From contig NZ_CP081903.1 of NCBI RefSeq assembly GCF_020091405.1, positions 5,208,501-5,272,500 of the forward strand: DNA of 64,000 nt. Direction: 5' to 3'. Position 1 is the first letter of the stretch, and each line of letters begins with the position of its first letter. The notes below the pieces were generated by a model, which saw only the letters and a program-made list of their open reading frames with translations, ran no database searches and had not been told where the DNA came from. Of the stretch, positions 47,650 to 55,019 are shown piece after piece. Made by a program: the position numbers and the translations under genes. Origin of the DNA: Bacteroides cellulosilyticus (GTDB lineage Bacteria; Bacteroidota; Bacteroidia; Bacteroidales; Bacteroidaceae).

Positions 47650-48594
47650 ATGAATTCACATCAAAATCCATTCGCAGGAAACACCCCACAGGATGTAACC
47701 GAAAGACAAGGTGAAAATGCCATTTTCATCGTTTACGGATTAAATCAATCTCCTGATGCCGTTGACAAAGTAAAAGATGTATGTGCCAATTTCTCAGCGT
47801 TAATACGTAGTATGCGTAATCGCTTTCCCGATGCACAGTTCAGTAGCACGATAAGTTTCAGTGCTAATGTATGGGATCGTATTTTCCCTGGCAAGGGGAA
47901 ACCCAAAGAATTGGAAACTTTCAAAGAAATAAGGGGAAGTAAATATACAGCTGTATCCACTCCCGGTGATATACTGTTTCATATCCGGGCACGGCAAATG
48001 GGGCTATGTTACGAATTTGCTTCTATCATCGATGAAAAACTGAAGGGGGCTGTCGAAGCTATTGATGAAACTCACGGTTTCAGATATATGGATGGTAAAG
48101 CAATCATTGGCTTCGTAGATGGAACAGAATCTCCAGCCGTAGACGAGAATCCTTATCACTTTGCCGTAGTTGGTGAAGAAGATCCGGATTTTGCGGGTGG
48201 AAGTTACGTATTTGTACAGAAGTATATTCACGATATGAATGCCTGGAATGCGCTTCCGGTAGAAGAGCAGGAAAAGGTGATAGGACGAAGAAAGTTCAAT
48301 GATGTGGAATTGTCAGATGAAGAAAAGCCTGCAAATGCACATAATGCTGTAACAAATATTGGAGATGATTTAAAAATAGTACGTGCCAATATGCCATTTG
48401 CCAATACTTCAAAAGGAGAATACGGTACTTATTTCATTGGATATGCAAGTACATTCAGTACTACGCGCCAGATGCTGGAAAGTATGTTTATCGGGAATCC
48501 TGTAGGCAACACCGACCGCTTGCTTGATTTTAGTACTGCGGTTACCGGGACCCTGTTCTTTGCACCGTCTTACGATCTACTTGGAGAAGATTAG
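47650..48594 (+). CDS. DyP-type haem peroxidase
   Basis: 314 residues from the ATG at 47650, preceded by a purine-rich AAGGAAAAAGT; an ATG at 47635 adds five residues. The GxxDG motif is in GFVDGTESP, the proximal haem His is probably in ANAHNAVTN and the distal Arg in MPFANTSKGEYGTYFIGY. DyP enzymes use hydrogen peroxide to oxidise dyes and aromatics; in gut Bacteroides the role is likely oxidative defence or haem handling. A B. thetaiotaomicron homologue has been crystallised (from memory). It is a single gene. Confidence 0.92.
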   Translation: MNSHQNPFAGNTPQDVTERQGENAIFIVYGLNQSPDAVDKVKDVCANFSALIRSMRNRFPDAQFSSTISFSANVWDRIFPGKGKPKELETFKEIRGSKYTAVSTPGDILFHIRARQMGLCYEFASIIDEKLKGAVEAIDETHGFRYMDGKAIIGFVDGTESPAVDENPYHFAVVGEEDPDFAGGSYVFVQKYIHDMNAWNALPVEEQEKVIGRRKFNDVELSDEEKPANAHNAVTNIGDDLKIVRANMPFANTSKGEYGTYFIGYASTFSTTRQMLESMFIGNPVGNTDRLLDFSTAVTGTLFFAPSYDLLGED

Positions 48595-48621
48595 CAGTTC
48601 GCCCCATGCTGGGGGCAAACA

Positions 48622-48689
48622 TAAAAAAAGGCTATCTATCCCAGACAGCCAATCTTTTGTTAACCTTAAATCTAATACTATGAAAAACA
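48622..48689 (-). ncRNA. Probable small RNA, about 68 nt
   Basis: On the minus strand a full promoter (TTTG 48722-48725, TACCTTTG 48695-48702, 19 bp apart) is followed after about 45 nt by an intrinsic terminator: GGCTGTCT pairs with AGATAGCC (one mismatch, 48643-48650 with 48630-48637), then seven U (48623-48629). The body contains AGTATTAGATTTAAGG and AACAAAAGATTGG. No open frame over a few codons is present. It lies downstream of, and antisense to, the trailing region of the peroxidase gene. It may belong to a known Bacteroides RNA family, but I cannot assign one. Confidence 0.65.
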
Positions 48690-48694
48690 CATTG

Positions 48695-48725
48695 CAAAGG
48701 TACGGCTTTTCTTGATTTCTCCAAA
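48695..48725 (-). promoter_or_regulatory. Promoter of the small RNA
   Basis: TTTG -33 and TACCTTTG -7 on the minus strand with 19-bp spacing, one of the best promoter matches in the window. Confidence 0.7.
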
Positions 48726-48824
48726 TTTCAGAGCCTTTACAGGGCATTTTACAACAAGGTTTAATAATTCTATCGACCTTGTTAACAATTTGACAAAGAA
48801 AAGAGAGTATTACACTATATTTTT

Positions 48825-48894
48825 AAACAGGAATTAAGAATATTGTAAAGCAGAGGGGCAATCAGCCTCTCTGTTTGTTTTTTAATTCCTGTTT
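48825..48894. terminator. Nested bidirectional terminator
   Basis: Outer 13-bp perfect stem AAACAGGAATTAA (48825-48837) with TTAATTCCTGTTT (48882-48894). The inner stem 48851-48859/48865-48873 (CAGAGGGGC) is followed by TTTGTTTTTT on the plus strand. It ends rightward transcripts and, through the outer stem, leftward transcripts from the GNAT gene. Confidence 0.75.
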
Positions 48895-48926
48895 CTGATA
48901 CCGGATTTCCAGAGAAGAATATCTAT

Positions 48927-49403
48927 TCAACTATAGTGGGCCTCTGCATATATAGTGGGCCTCTGCATATAATATGCAGAAGTCCCGTTATGATAATAGT
49001 TCTCTTTTATGGAAGTACATTTAAAACCATTTTTTTCATATAAATGAATAGCCGGGGAATTAGAAACATTCACCTCCAAAGTAATTCTCTTTAAGCCTTG
49101 TTTTTGGGCAATAACAACTGTCTGATCTATTAGTAATTGCCCCACTTTCTTGCCATGAAAATCAGGATGAACAGCTATCGAATAGATACGTAGACTACAA
49201 GCACGTTGATTTATCAATACACTAAAATAGCCCACCACCCTTTGCTGATATTCTACTACACAAAAGTATCCTTTTGCTTGAGAAATAAGATAAACAAACT
49301 GACGTTTTGAAAAACTATCTTTATTAAAACAAATTTGTTCTATCTCCATAATTGACGGAATATCATCAATTTCAGCCAAACGAAGTATAAATCGCTTTTC
49401 CAT
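48927..49403 (-). CDS. GNAT-family N-acetyltransferase
   Basis: 158 residues from the ATG at 49403, 5 bp after the RimK-like gene. The acetyl-CoA fold is clear: IYSIAVHPDFHGKKVGQLLID (motif A, pyrophosphate loop) and SNSPAIHLYEKNGF (motif B), similar to RimI. The close coupling suggests it acetylates the product or substrate of the ATP-grasp partner. The last residues (IYAEAHYS) come from a 19-bp tandem duplication at 48932-48969; one unit fewer would give a different three-residue end. Confidence 0.88.
   Translation of the reverse strand: MEKRFILRLAEIDDIPSIMEIEQICFNKDSFSKRQFVYLISQAKGYFCVVEYQQRVVGYFSVLINQRACSLRIYSIAVHPDFHGKKVGQLLIDQTVVIAQKQGLKRITLEVNVSNSPAIHLYEKNGFKCTSIKENYYHNGTSAYYMQRPTIYAEAHYS
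48932..48969. repeat. Exact 19-bp tandem duplication at gene end
   Basis: TATAGTGGGCCTCTGCATA occurs twice in tandem (48932-48950, 48951-48969). Because 19 is not a multiple of 3, the duplication changes the frame and C-terminus of the GNAT protein. Confidence 0.9.
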
Positions 49404-49408
49404 GCGAA

Positions 49409-50875
49409 TTAGAAACGTTTTACATCCAACATACGCCAAAAGTTATTCAGCAATCGATAGTAGAGTTCGTCTCCCAGAATGGCATCTTCTAATCCATGGT
49501 CAATGCTGGGATTATCATTTATCTCAATAACAATAGCACGGTCATTTACCATTTTCAAATCTACTCCATACAGGCCTTTCCCAATAAAAGAAGCCGTGCG
49601 CAGCGCTGTATCCAATACCTTACGTGGCACTTGATAAATAGGAATAGTCTCCACCAGTCCGCAGCGGCTCCGTCCGGAAGCATAATGGCAATAGATTTGC
49701 CAATGTCCCTTAGCCATATAATACTTACACGCATAGAGAGGCTCTCCATTCAGAATGCCGATACGCCAGTCAAAATCTGTTGGAGTGAACTCCTGAGCCA
49801 GCAGTATAGACGACTTATCAAACAATACTTTCAACGCTTCATCCAACTCGATCTCATTATTGACTTTCTTCATACCGATAGAGAAAGAACCATCTGGGAT
49901 TTTCAGGATAAAAGGACTACCAAGTTGTTCCGTAATCTCCTTATAAGAGTTGACATTCGATTTAAATAGTAACATGGAAAGCGGTGCCGGAATCTTTTCC
50001 TTCTCAAACAATTCTTTCAGATAAACCTTATTAGTACAGCGGATAATAGATTGAGGATCATCTATAACAGCCAACCCATTTTGTGTGGCCAATTGTGAAA
50101 GCCGGAACGTGTAATGGTTTAACGAAGTAGTGGTACGAATAAATAAGGCATCAAACTCCATCAGTCGTGTGGCATCTTCTTCAGTTAGCAATTCGGCATG
50201 AATATCCATCTTCTTAGCCAGTTCAAGTAGTTTGTGAAGTGCCTTTTTATCGCTTGGCGGAAATTTCTCATCCGGATCATACAGTATAGCCAGGTTGTAT
50301 CTTGCCGATTTCGAAGCCTGAGGATTGCGCCACACTTTTCTGTTAAACAAATCCAGAGCATTAGCGAAATAATCCTCTTCCTCATTATTCAATGAGCTCA
50401 AAGGTAAAAACTGAATATTTTCTATCTGATTCTTATGTCGCGTATTTAATGTAACCCGCAATAAAGGAGCCGGATAATTCTCAAAAATAAAACGGGCTAT
50501 ACGCTCCAATCCTTTCTCTTTGCAAGTGCCAAAGTATACATTCAGAGACCAAAGATCATCAGTTATTTCATTTTTCTGAATCCATTGATAACAAAGCTTT
50601 TGAAGACTGCTATCCATACGGATACCTGCACCTGCTTCCACCTTATTAATTATATCTACTCCGGGAATAACTTTATGCCCCCTCGTCTGGGCTAATAACG
50701 AGCAATAATAGCCTTCGGAGTTATAGCTATAATCATTACTCAGGTTGATTACTAATTTACGATCCTTTCCCGGTAATTTATACTTCAGGTAGTCAGATAC
50801 TGTTAAAATGCTGTTTGTTTTGGAATATGGTTTCCAATCATCCAAGCTGTCTACAAGGATCAATACATTGTTCAT
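49409..50875 (-). CDS. RimK-like ATP-grasp ligase with N-terminal RLAN-type domain
   Basis: 488 residues. The N-terminal half (about 1-190) is of the kind described as RLAN in stand-alone RimK-like ligases (SNDYSYNSEGYYCSLLAQTRGHKVIP). The C-terminal ATP-grasp (about 270-480) has FILKIPDGSFSIGMKKV, LLAQEFTPTDFDWRIGILNGE and the magnesium site VIEINDNPSID. ATP-grasp ligases join a carboxylate to an amine, often adding Glu or amino acids to peptides or metabolites. The operon with a GNAT gene matches predicted amidoligase-acetyltransferase systems. The product is unknown; a cytosolic location is likely. Confidence 0.85.
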   Translation of the reverse strand: MNNVLILVDSLDDWKPYSKTNSILTVSDYLKYKLPGKDRKLVINLSNDYSYNSEGYYCSLLAQTRGHKVIPGVDIINKVEAGAGIRMDSSLQKLCYQWIQKNEITDDLWSLNVYFGTCKEKGLERIARFIFENYPAPLLRVTLNTRHKNQIENIQFLPLSSLNNEEEDYFANALDLFNRKVWRNPQASKSARYNLAILYDPDEKFPPSDKKALHKLLELAKKMDIHAELLTEEDATRLMEFDALFIRTTTSLNHYTFRLSQLATQNGLAVIDDPQSIIRCTNKVYLKELFEKEKIPAPLSMLLFKSNVNSYKEITEQLGSPFILKIPDGSFSIGMKKVNNEIELDEALKVLFDKSSILLAQEFTPTDFDWRIGILNGEPLYACKYYMAKGHWQIYCHYASGRSRCGLVETIPIYQVPRKVLDTALRTASFIGKGLYGVDLKMVNDRAIVIEINDNPSIDHGLEDAILGDELYYRLLNNFWRMLDVKRF

Positions 50876-51044
50876 TTCGTCTTTTTAAAAAAGTGCCCGA
50901 AAGTAGTGAATTAAGCAATACAAAATATCGCAGACTCAATAATTATTTTCAGAGAATGAAAGCAACTCTGTTTTTGCTCAAAAATGCAACAAACAAAAGC
51001 CTCCCAGGGTTGTTCTTAATAGCAACTAAAAACAGACCTTGATT

Positions 51045-51530
51045 ATGAAAAAGTTTAATTTCAGTTTATTGGCAGGCTTGTTGTTGCTGATATCTGCTTC
51101 CGTATGCGCAGAAAATACTCCGGAAAAAGTACAGGAAACTTTCAAAAAGATGTATCCTAAAGTGACGACCGTGGAATGGACGCATAAAAGTGATTACCAC
51201 ATTGCCGGATTCGTTTCAGATAGCCACGAAATGAACGCCTGGTTCGGAAACAATGCCCAATGGATAATGACGGAGACAAACGTCGAAAGCCTGGAAGATG
51301 TCCCTGCTCCCGTAGTTAAAGCATTTATGCAGACAGAGACCCCTCCTATACAGATCAGATATATAAAGATAATTACCTTCCCCAAAATGCCTACTGTAGT
51401 AATCATCGATATAGAAGAGTATAACTCTGACAGAGAAATTCAGCTTTTCTATGCTCCTGACGGTAAACTACTACAGAGCCTTGATGTATCCGGTGATGAT
51501 GGAGAAATCTATCCCGAGTTATTCGGGTAA
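51045..51530 (+). CDS. Exported PepSY-like protein
   Basis: 161 residues from the ATG at 51045. Signal peptide MKKFNFSLLAGLLLLISASVCAE, then two PepSY-like halves (TPEKVQETFKKMYPKVTTVEWTHK ... DVPAPVVKAFMQTETPPIQI) of the type called PepSY-like or DUF2874 in Bacteroides. Such small periplasmic proteins may bind ligands or inhibit enzymes; no function is established. It is divergent from the RimK-like gene. Confidence 0.75.
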   Translation: MKKFNFSLLAGLLLLISASVCAENTPEKVQETFKKMYPKVTTVEWTHKSDYHIAGFVSDSHEMNAWFGNNAQWIMTETNVESLEDVPAPVVKAFMQTETPPIQIRYIKIITFPKMPTVVIIDIEEYNSDREIQLFYAPDGKLLQSLDVSGDDGEIYPELFG

Positions 51531-51610
51531 TACAAAATTCTTACCAAATATAAGAACAATTGAGCAAAACAGAATGTTATCTATAAAAATAACTATAAAT
51601 AGCAAGACTT

Positions 51611-51781
51611 ATGAGTAGACGTTCACAGCTGGAGCATGAAGTATCATTAGCTCAAAAACGTATTAAGGAAGCTCCCAAAAATACGCCGGCAAACATCAGA
51701 AAAATTTGGGAACAAGAGTTGGTTGAACTTGAAGTAGAACTGAACAACCTGACTGACGACGAAGAAGATAATAACGATTAG
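51611..51781 (+). CDS. Small acidic protein, 56 residues, unknown
   Basis: MSRRSQLEHEVSLAQKRIKE opens a charged helical protein ending in an Asp/Glu-rich tail (DDEEDNND). No signal peptide or motif. The ATG at 51611 and stop at 51781 lie in a short gap 12 bp before rpiA, and the codon use resembles the neighbours, so it is probably real and cotranscribed with rpiA. It is not recognised. Confidence 0.6.
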   Translation: MSRRSQLEHEVSLAQKRIKEAPKNTPANIRKIWEQELVELEVELNNLTDDEEDNND

Positions 51782-51793
51782 CAACCTCTGACA

Positions 51794-52495
51794 ATGAAAT
51801 GGGATAATCAACTGATAAATCATTTGCAATGGTCGAATGCGATCATTAATCGTGAGGGCAAAGAAATCGTAGCACAGGAAATTGCTGCAATGGCGAAGGA
51901 TGGTGATGTGATCGGAGCCGGCTCCGGTTCTACCGTTTATCTGACGCTATTCGCATTAGCGGAACGTATTCGCAAAGAATCTCTACACATAGAAGTTATC
52001 CCTGCCTCTGCAGAAATTTCCATGACCTGCATACAATTGGGTATACCACAAACGACCCTTTGGAATAAGCGTCCAGACTGGGTTTTTGATGGTGCTGATG
52101 AAGTAGATCCGGAGAAAAGTCTGATTAAGGGGCGTGGTGGAGCCATGTTCAAAGAAAAACTTCTGATAAAAAGCAGTAGTAAGAGCTTCATTATCATTGA
52201 TGATACAAAACTGGTAGATCATTTAGGAAGTCATTTTCCAATACCTGTAGAAGTGTTTCCAAGTGCATTAACTTTTGTAGAAAGCGAGATGCAACGGCTA
52301 GGAGCTTCTGACGTGAAATTGCGTCTTGCCGGTGGAAAAGACGGGCCTGTTCTTACCGAAAACGGTAACTTTATTTTTGATACCCGCTTCAGTTATGTTG
52401 ACCCTTCTTTGGAACAAAACCTGAAAGCAATTACCGGAGTAATTGAAAGCGGGCTTTTTATCGGATATGATGTTGAAATAGTAGTTGCGAAATAA
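51794..52495 (+). CDS. rpiA: Ribose-5-phosphate isomerase A
   Basis: Interconverts ribose 5-phosphate and ribulose 5-phosphate in the pentose phosphate pathway. 233 residues with GAGSGSTVYL, the DGADEVDPEKSLIKGRGGAM active-site stretch, and LRLAGGKDGPVLTENGNFI. It supplies the substrate for prs. It ends at a terminator. Confidence 0.95.
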   Translation: MKWDNQLINHLQWSNAIINREGKEIVAQEIAAMAKDGDVIGAGSGSTVYLTLFALAERIRKESLHIEVIPASAEISMTCIQLGIPQTTLWNKRPDWVFDGADEVDPEKSLIKGRGGAMFKEKLLIKSSSKSFIIIDDTKLVDHLGSHFPIPVEVFPSALTFVESEMQRLGASDVKLRLAGGKDGPVLTENGNFIFDTRFSYVDPSLEQNLKAITGVIESGLFIGYDVEIVVAK

Positions 52496-52540
52496 AAAAG
52501 CAGCTGCCACTCAATCTGTGACAACTGCTTTTCTTTTATC
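52496..52540. terminator. Terminator between rpiA and purT
   Basis: AAAAGCAG (52496-52503) pairs with CTGCTTTT (52525-52532), then CTTTTATC. It lies between convergent genes and overlaps the rpiA stop. Confidence 0.75.
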
Positions 52541-52553
52541 TAATAAGTAAGCC

Positions 52554-53720
52554 TTAATACACTTCAACCTTTTCTGCAATTCGCTTAGCCTTATCTCTCA
52601 ATGCATCCAGATCTGACTTTAACGGTGCATAGCATAACACCACGCCCATACGCCGATTGACGCGCGTCGTCGGCTTACCGAAAATGCGGAGATAAGTATC
52701 TTCTTCTTTCGTCACCTCTTCAATACCACGATAATCAGGACGTTCCTGGCTGGCAATAGTTGAAAGAATCACAGCACTGGCACCAATACGCTCTTGCTTG
52801 ATGTTTGGAATAGGCAAGCCTAGTACAGCACGCAAATGAAGTTCAAATTCATTCAAATTTTGTGTTCCTGCCAATGTCACCATACCCGTATCATGCGGAC
52901 GCGGAGAAAGTTCCGAGAAATAAACTCCATTTTCATGGCTCAAGAAAAATTCAACTCCCCACAGGCCGGCGCCGGTCAGAGCCCGTGTCACTTTCTCAGC
53001 CATTTCCTGCGCTTCTTTCAAATGAGCAGGATCAATGTGCGCCGGCTGAAAACTTTCACGATAATCTCCCCCTTTCTGCACATGTCCGATGGGCGGACAG
53101 AACAATGTAGGCCCATTCTTTTGCGTCACCGTAAGCAATGTTATCTCACTATCAAACTTGATAAATTCTTCAATAATCAATTCTTTTATATCACCACGGC
53201 TACCATTGCAGCCATATTCCCAGGCATGTTCCAATTCATCCGCACTCTTCACAAGAGACTGCCCCTTGCCCGAAGAAGACATCAACGGCTTCACTACGCA
53301 AGGAAAACCAATCTTTTCAGAAGCTGCTTTCAACTCATCCAGAGTTTTGGCATAAAAATATTTAGCAGTTTTCAGTCCCAACTCCTGTGCGGCCAAATCA
53401 CGGATAGCCTTGCGGTTCATGGTAAAGTTTACGGCACGGGCACTGGGTACCACCTGAATACCTTCCTTCTCAAAATCGTAAAGACGTTCTGTACGGATGG
53501 CCTCGATTTCCGGAACAATAATATCCGGCTGGTGTTTGCGTACTACACGTTCCAATGCATCGCCGTCAAGCATGCTAAATACCTCATATTCATCAGCCAC
53601 CTGCATGGCAGGTGCTCCGGCATATGAATCACAGGCAATAATATATTGACCCTTTCGTTGGGCAGAAATCACGAACTCTTTGCCCAGTTCACCGGAACCT
53701 AACAATAAAATCTTCTTCAT
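52554..53720 (-). CDS. purT: Formate-dependent phosphoribosylglycinamide formyltransferase
   Basis: ATP-grasp enzyme using formate and ATP to formylate GAR, the folate-independent third step of purine synthesis. 388 residues with [29 protein letters not shown], the [22 protein letters not shown] metal-binding stretch and the C-terminal [12 protein letters not shown]. It is monocistronic. Confidence 0.96.
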   Translation of the reverse strand: MKKILLLGSGELGKEFVISAQRKGQYIIACDSYAGAPAMQVADEYEVFSMLDGDALERVVRKHQPDIIVPEIEAIRTERLYDFEKEGIQVVPSARAVNFTMNRKAIRDLAAQELGLKTAKYFYAKTLDELKAASEKIGFPCVVKPLMSSSGKGQSLVKSADELEHAWEYGCNGSRGDIKELIIEEFIKFDSEITLLTVTQKNGPTLFCPPIGHVQKGGDYRESFQPAHIDPAHLKEAQEMAEKVTRALTGAGLWGVEFFLSHENGVYFSELSPRPHDTGMVTLAGTQNLNEFELHLRAVLGLPIPNIKQERIGASAVILSTIASQERPDYRGIEEVTKEEDTYLRIFGKPTTRVNRRMGVVLCYAPLKSDLDALRDKAKRIAEKVEVY

Positions 53721-53748
53721 TTTTGCTATGTGTTTATATTAAGAAGCA

Positions 53749-53756
53749 CAAATGTA
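53749..53756 (-). promoter_or_regulatory. Promoter -7 box of purT
   Basis: TACATTTG on the minus strand, 28 bp before the start codon. The -33 region lacks TTTG. Confidence 0.5.
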
Positions 53757-53822
53757 CGTAAAAAATAAGTAGCTACCGCTTTAAATAATTTAAAAAACGA
53801 ATGGATAGCTCATTTTTATCTG

Positions 53823-54046
53823 TATCTTTGTAGCATAAACAATAGGGTTTATTCTGAAATCTTCTTTGTGCATGTTTGCTTTTGCGGTATTCCGCAAATT
53901 ATTCCATCCCAAAATGACCTCATAATCAGCTCCTTTGTTCATCACAAGATTAAATTGTTGTATGAATCCTGAACGGATTAGGTGCAGCTATTAGTCAGAA
54001 AAACTAAGTGCAGTATATAAACTGCATAATATATAATAATTAAAGA
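53823..54046 (+). promoter_or_regulatory. Promoter and long leader of cold-shock gene
   Basis: TATCTTTG at 53823-53830 predicts a leader of about 210 nt before the ATG at 54047. The leader contains TTTGCGG paired with CCGCAAA (about 53881-53899) and GCAG...CTGC near the ribosome-binding region (about 54010-54026). No upstream frame is convincing. Long structured leaders are typical of cold-shock mRNAs. Confidence 0.5.
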
Positions 54047-54496
54047 ATGGCAGTAAAAAGAGTAACATCAAGTAAAAGAGACAGAGAAAAAGCGAAACAG
54101 AGTAAGCGAGAAGAAAAACAAAAGAGAAAAGAAGAACGCTTGAGCAGCGGTAGCCGTAGCTTCGAAGAGATGCTGGCTTATGTGGACGAAAACGGTATTC
54201 TTCATTCCACACCAGAAGGTGTAAAGCCTAAAGAAGAAATAGATGCTTCTGAAATAGAAATATCAATTCCGAAAAAAGGCGAAGCAGAAGAGGTTCTGCC
54301 ATTAAACGGACGTATTGAACATTTTAATGTGTCCAGAGGTTATGGTTTTATTAAAGATTTAGGAAGTGGTGAGAAATATTTTTTCCACGTTACTTCCGCT
54401 CCCGAAGGGATAACCGAAGGGGATAACGTAACATTTGAAATTGAACGTGGTACGCGAGGTATGAACGCCGTGCGGATCTCAATCATTAATAAATAA
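54047..54496 (+). CDS. Cold-shock-domain protein with basic N-terminus
   Basis: 149 residues. A Lys/Arg-rich N-terminal helix (about 1-33) and an acidic linker precede a cold-shock domain (about 85-148) with RNP1-like GYGFIKD and RNP2-like YFFHV. It binds single-stranded RNA or DNA and probably acts as an RNA chaperone. It is 22 bp upstream of an RRM gene, so two RNA-binding proteins are expected from one transcript. Confidence 0.9.
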   Translation: MAVKRVTSSKRDREKAKQSKREEKQKRKEERLSSGSRSFEEMLAYVDENGILHSTPEGVKPKEEIDASEIEISIPKKGEAEEVLPLNGRIEHFNVSRGYGFIKDLGSGEKYFFHVTSAPEGITEGDNVTFEIERGTRGMNAVRISIINK

Positions 54497-54518
54497 CAAT
54501 TTTAACTTACAAAAAGAA

Positions 54519-54911
54519 ATGAACATTTATGTTGCAAACCTAAGCTGGAACACAAACAGTGACAGCTTACAGGAATTATTTTCACAGTATGGCGAAGTAA
54601 CTTCAGCCTACATTATTAACGACAGAGAGACGGGACGTTCACGCGGTTTCGGCTTCGTAGAAATGCCGAATGATGAAGAAGGTCAGAAGGCTATTGACAC
54701 TCTTAACGAAACAGAATTCGAAGGCAAGAGCATTGCAGTAAGCGTAGCTCGCCCAAGAACAGAAAGACCTGCAGGCGGCAACCGTGGTGGTGGCTATGGC
54801 GGCGGTGGCAATCGTGGCGGTGGCTACGGCGGTGGCAATCGTGGCGGTGGCTACGGCGGCGGCAATCGTGGCGGTGGCTATGGCGGCGGAGATCGCGGTG
54901 GAAGATATTAA
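54519..54911 (+). CDS. RRM RNA-binding protein with Gly-Arg-rich tail
   Basis: 130 residues. One RRM domain (1-78) with RNP2 IYVANL and RNP1 RGFGFVEM, followed by a low-complexity tail (86-130) of about five GGNRGGGYG units. Such rbp proteins are abundant post-transcriptional regulators in Bacteroidota. The tail is a 27-bp tandem DNA repeat (54774-54908), prone to copy-number change. It ends at a terminator. Confidence 0.93.
   Translation: MNIYVANLSWNTNSDSLQELFSQYGEVTSAYIINDRETGRSRGFGFVEMPNDEEGQKAIDTLNETEFEGKSIAVSVARPRTERPAGGNRGGGYGGGGNRGGGYGGGNRGGGYGGGNRGGGYGGGDRGGRY
54774..54908 (+). repeat. 27-bp tandem repeats coding the RGG-type tail
   Basis: About five copies of a unit coding GGNRGGGYG, in frame with the RRM gene. 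Third positions differ between copies, so it is not a very recent expansion. Confidence 0.75.
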
Positions 54912-54934
54912 TCTTACAACTTAGCAAAGAAATG

Positions 54935-54970
54935 AAAACTGTTCGGGAATATTCCCGGGCAGTTTTTTTT
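54935..54970 (+). terminator. Terminator of the RNA-binding operon
   Basis: AACTG and CAGTT flank a CGGGAAT/ATTCCCG core stem, followed by eight T. Confidence 0.9.
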
Positions 54971-55005
54971 ATACCCATATCACACCTACATATATCAATA
55001 ATATC

Positions 55006-55013
55006 TATATTTG
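55006..55013 (+). promoter_or_regulatory. Promoter -7 box very close to receptor start
   Basis: TATATTTG ends only 6 bp before the ATG at 55020, so the transcript would be leaderless or nearly so if this box is used. No TTTG -33 is visible. Confidence 0.35.
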
Positions 55014-55019
55014 TATATT

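Noticed and set aside
48680..48715. Tiny plus-strand peptide beginning MKNTLQRYGFS
   Set aside because: It lies antisense to the small RNA promoter; the promoter and terminator on the other strand explain the sequence better.
54703..54978. Minus-strand frame opposite the RRM gene (His/Arg-rich)
   Set aside because: Shadow of the Gly-rich repeat; low complexity and no promoter.
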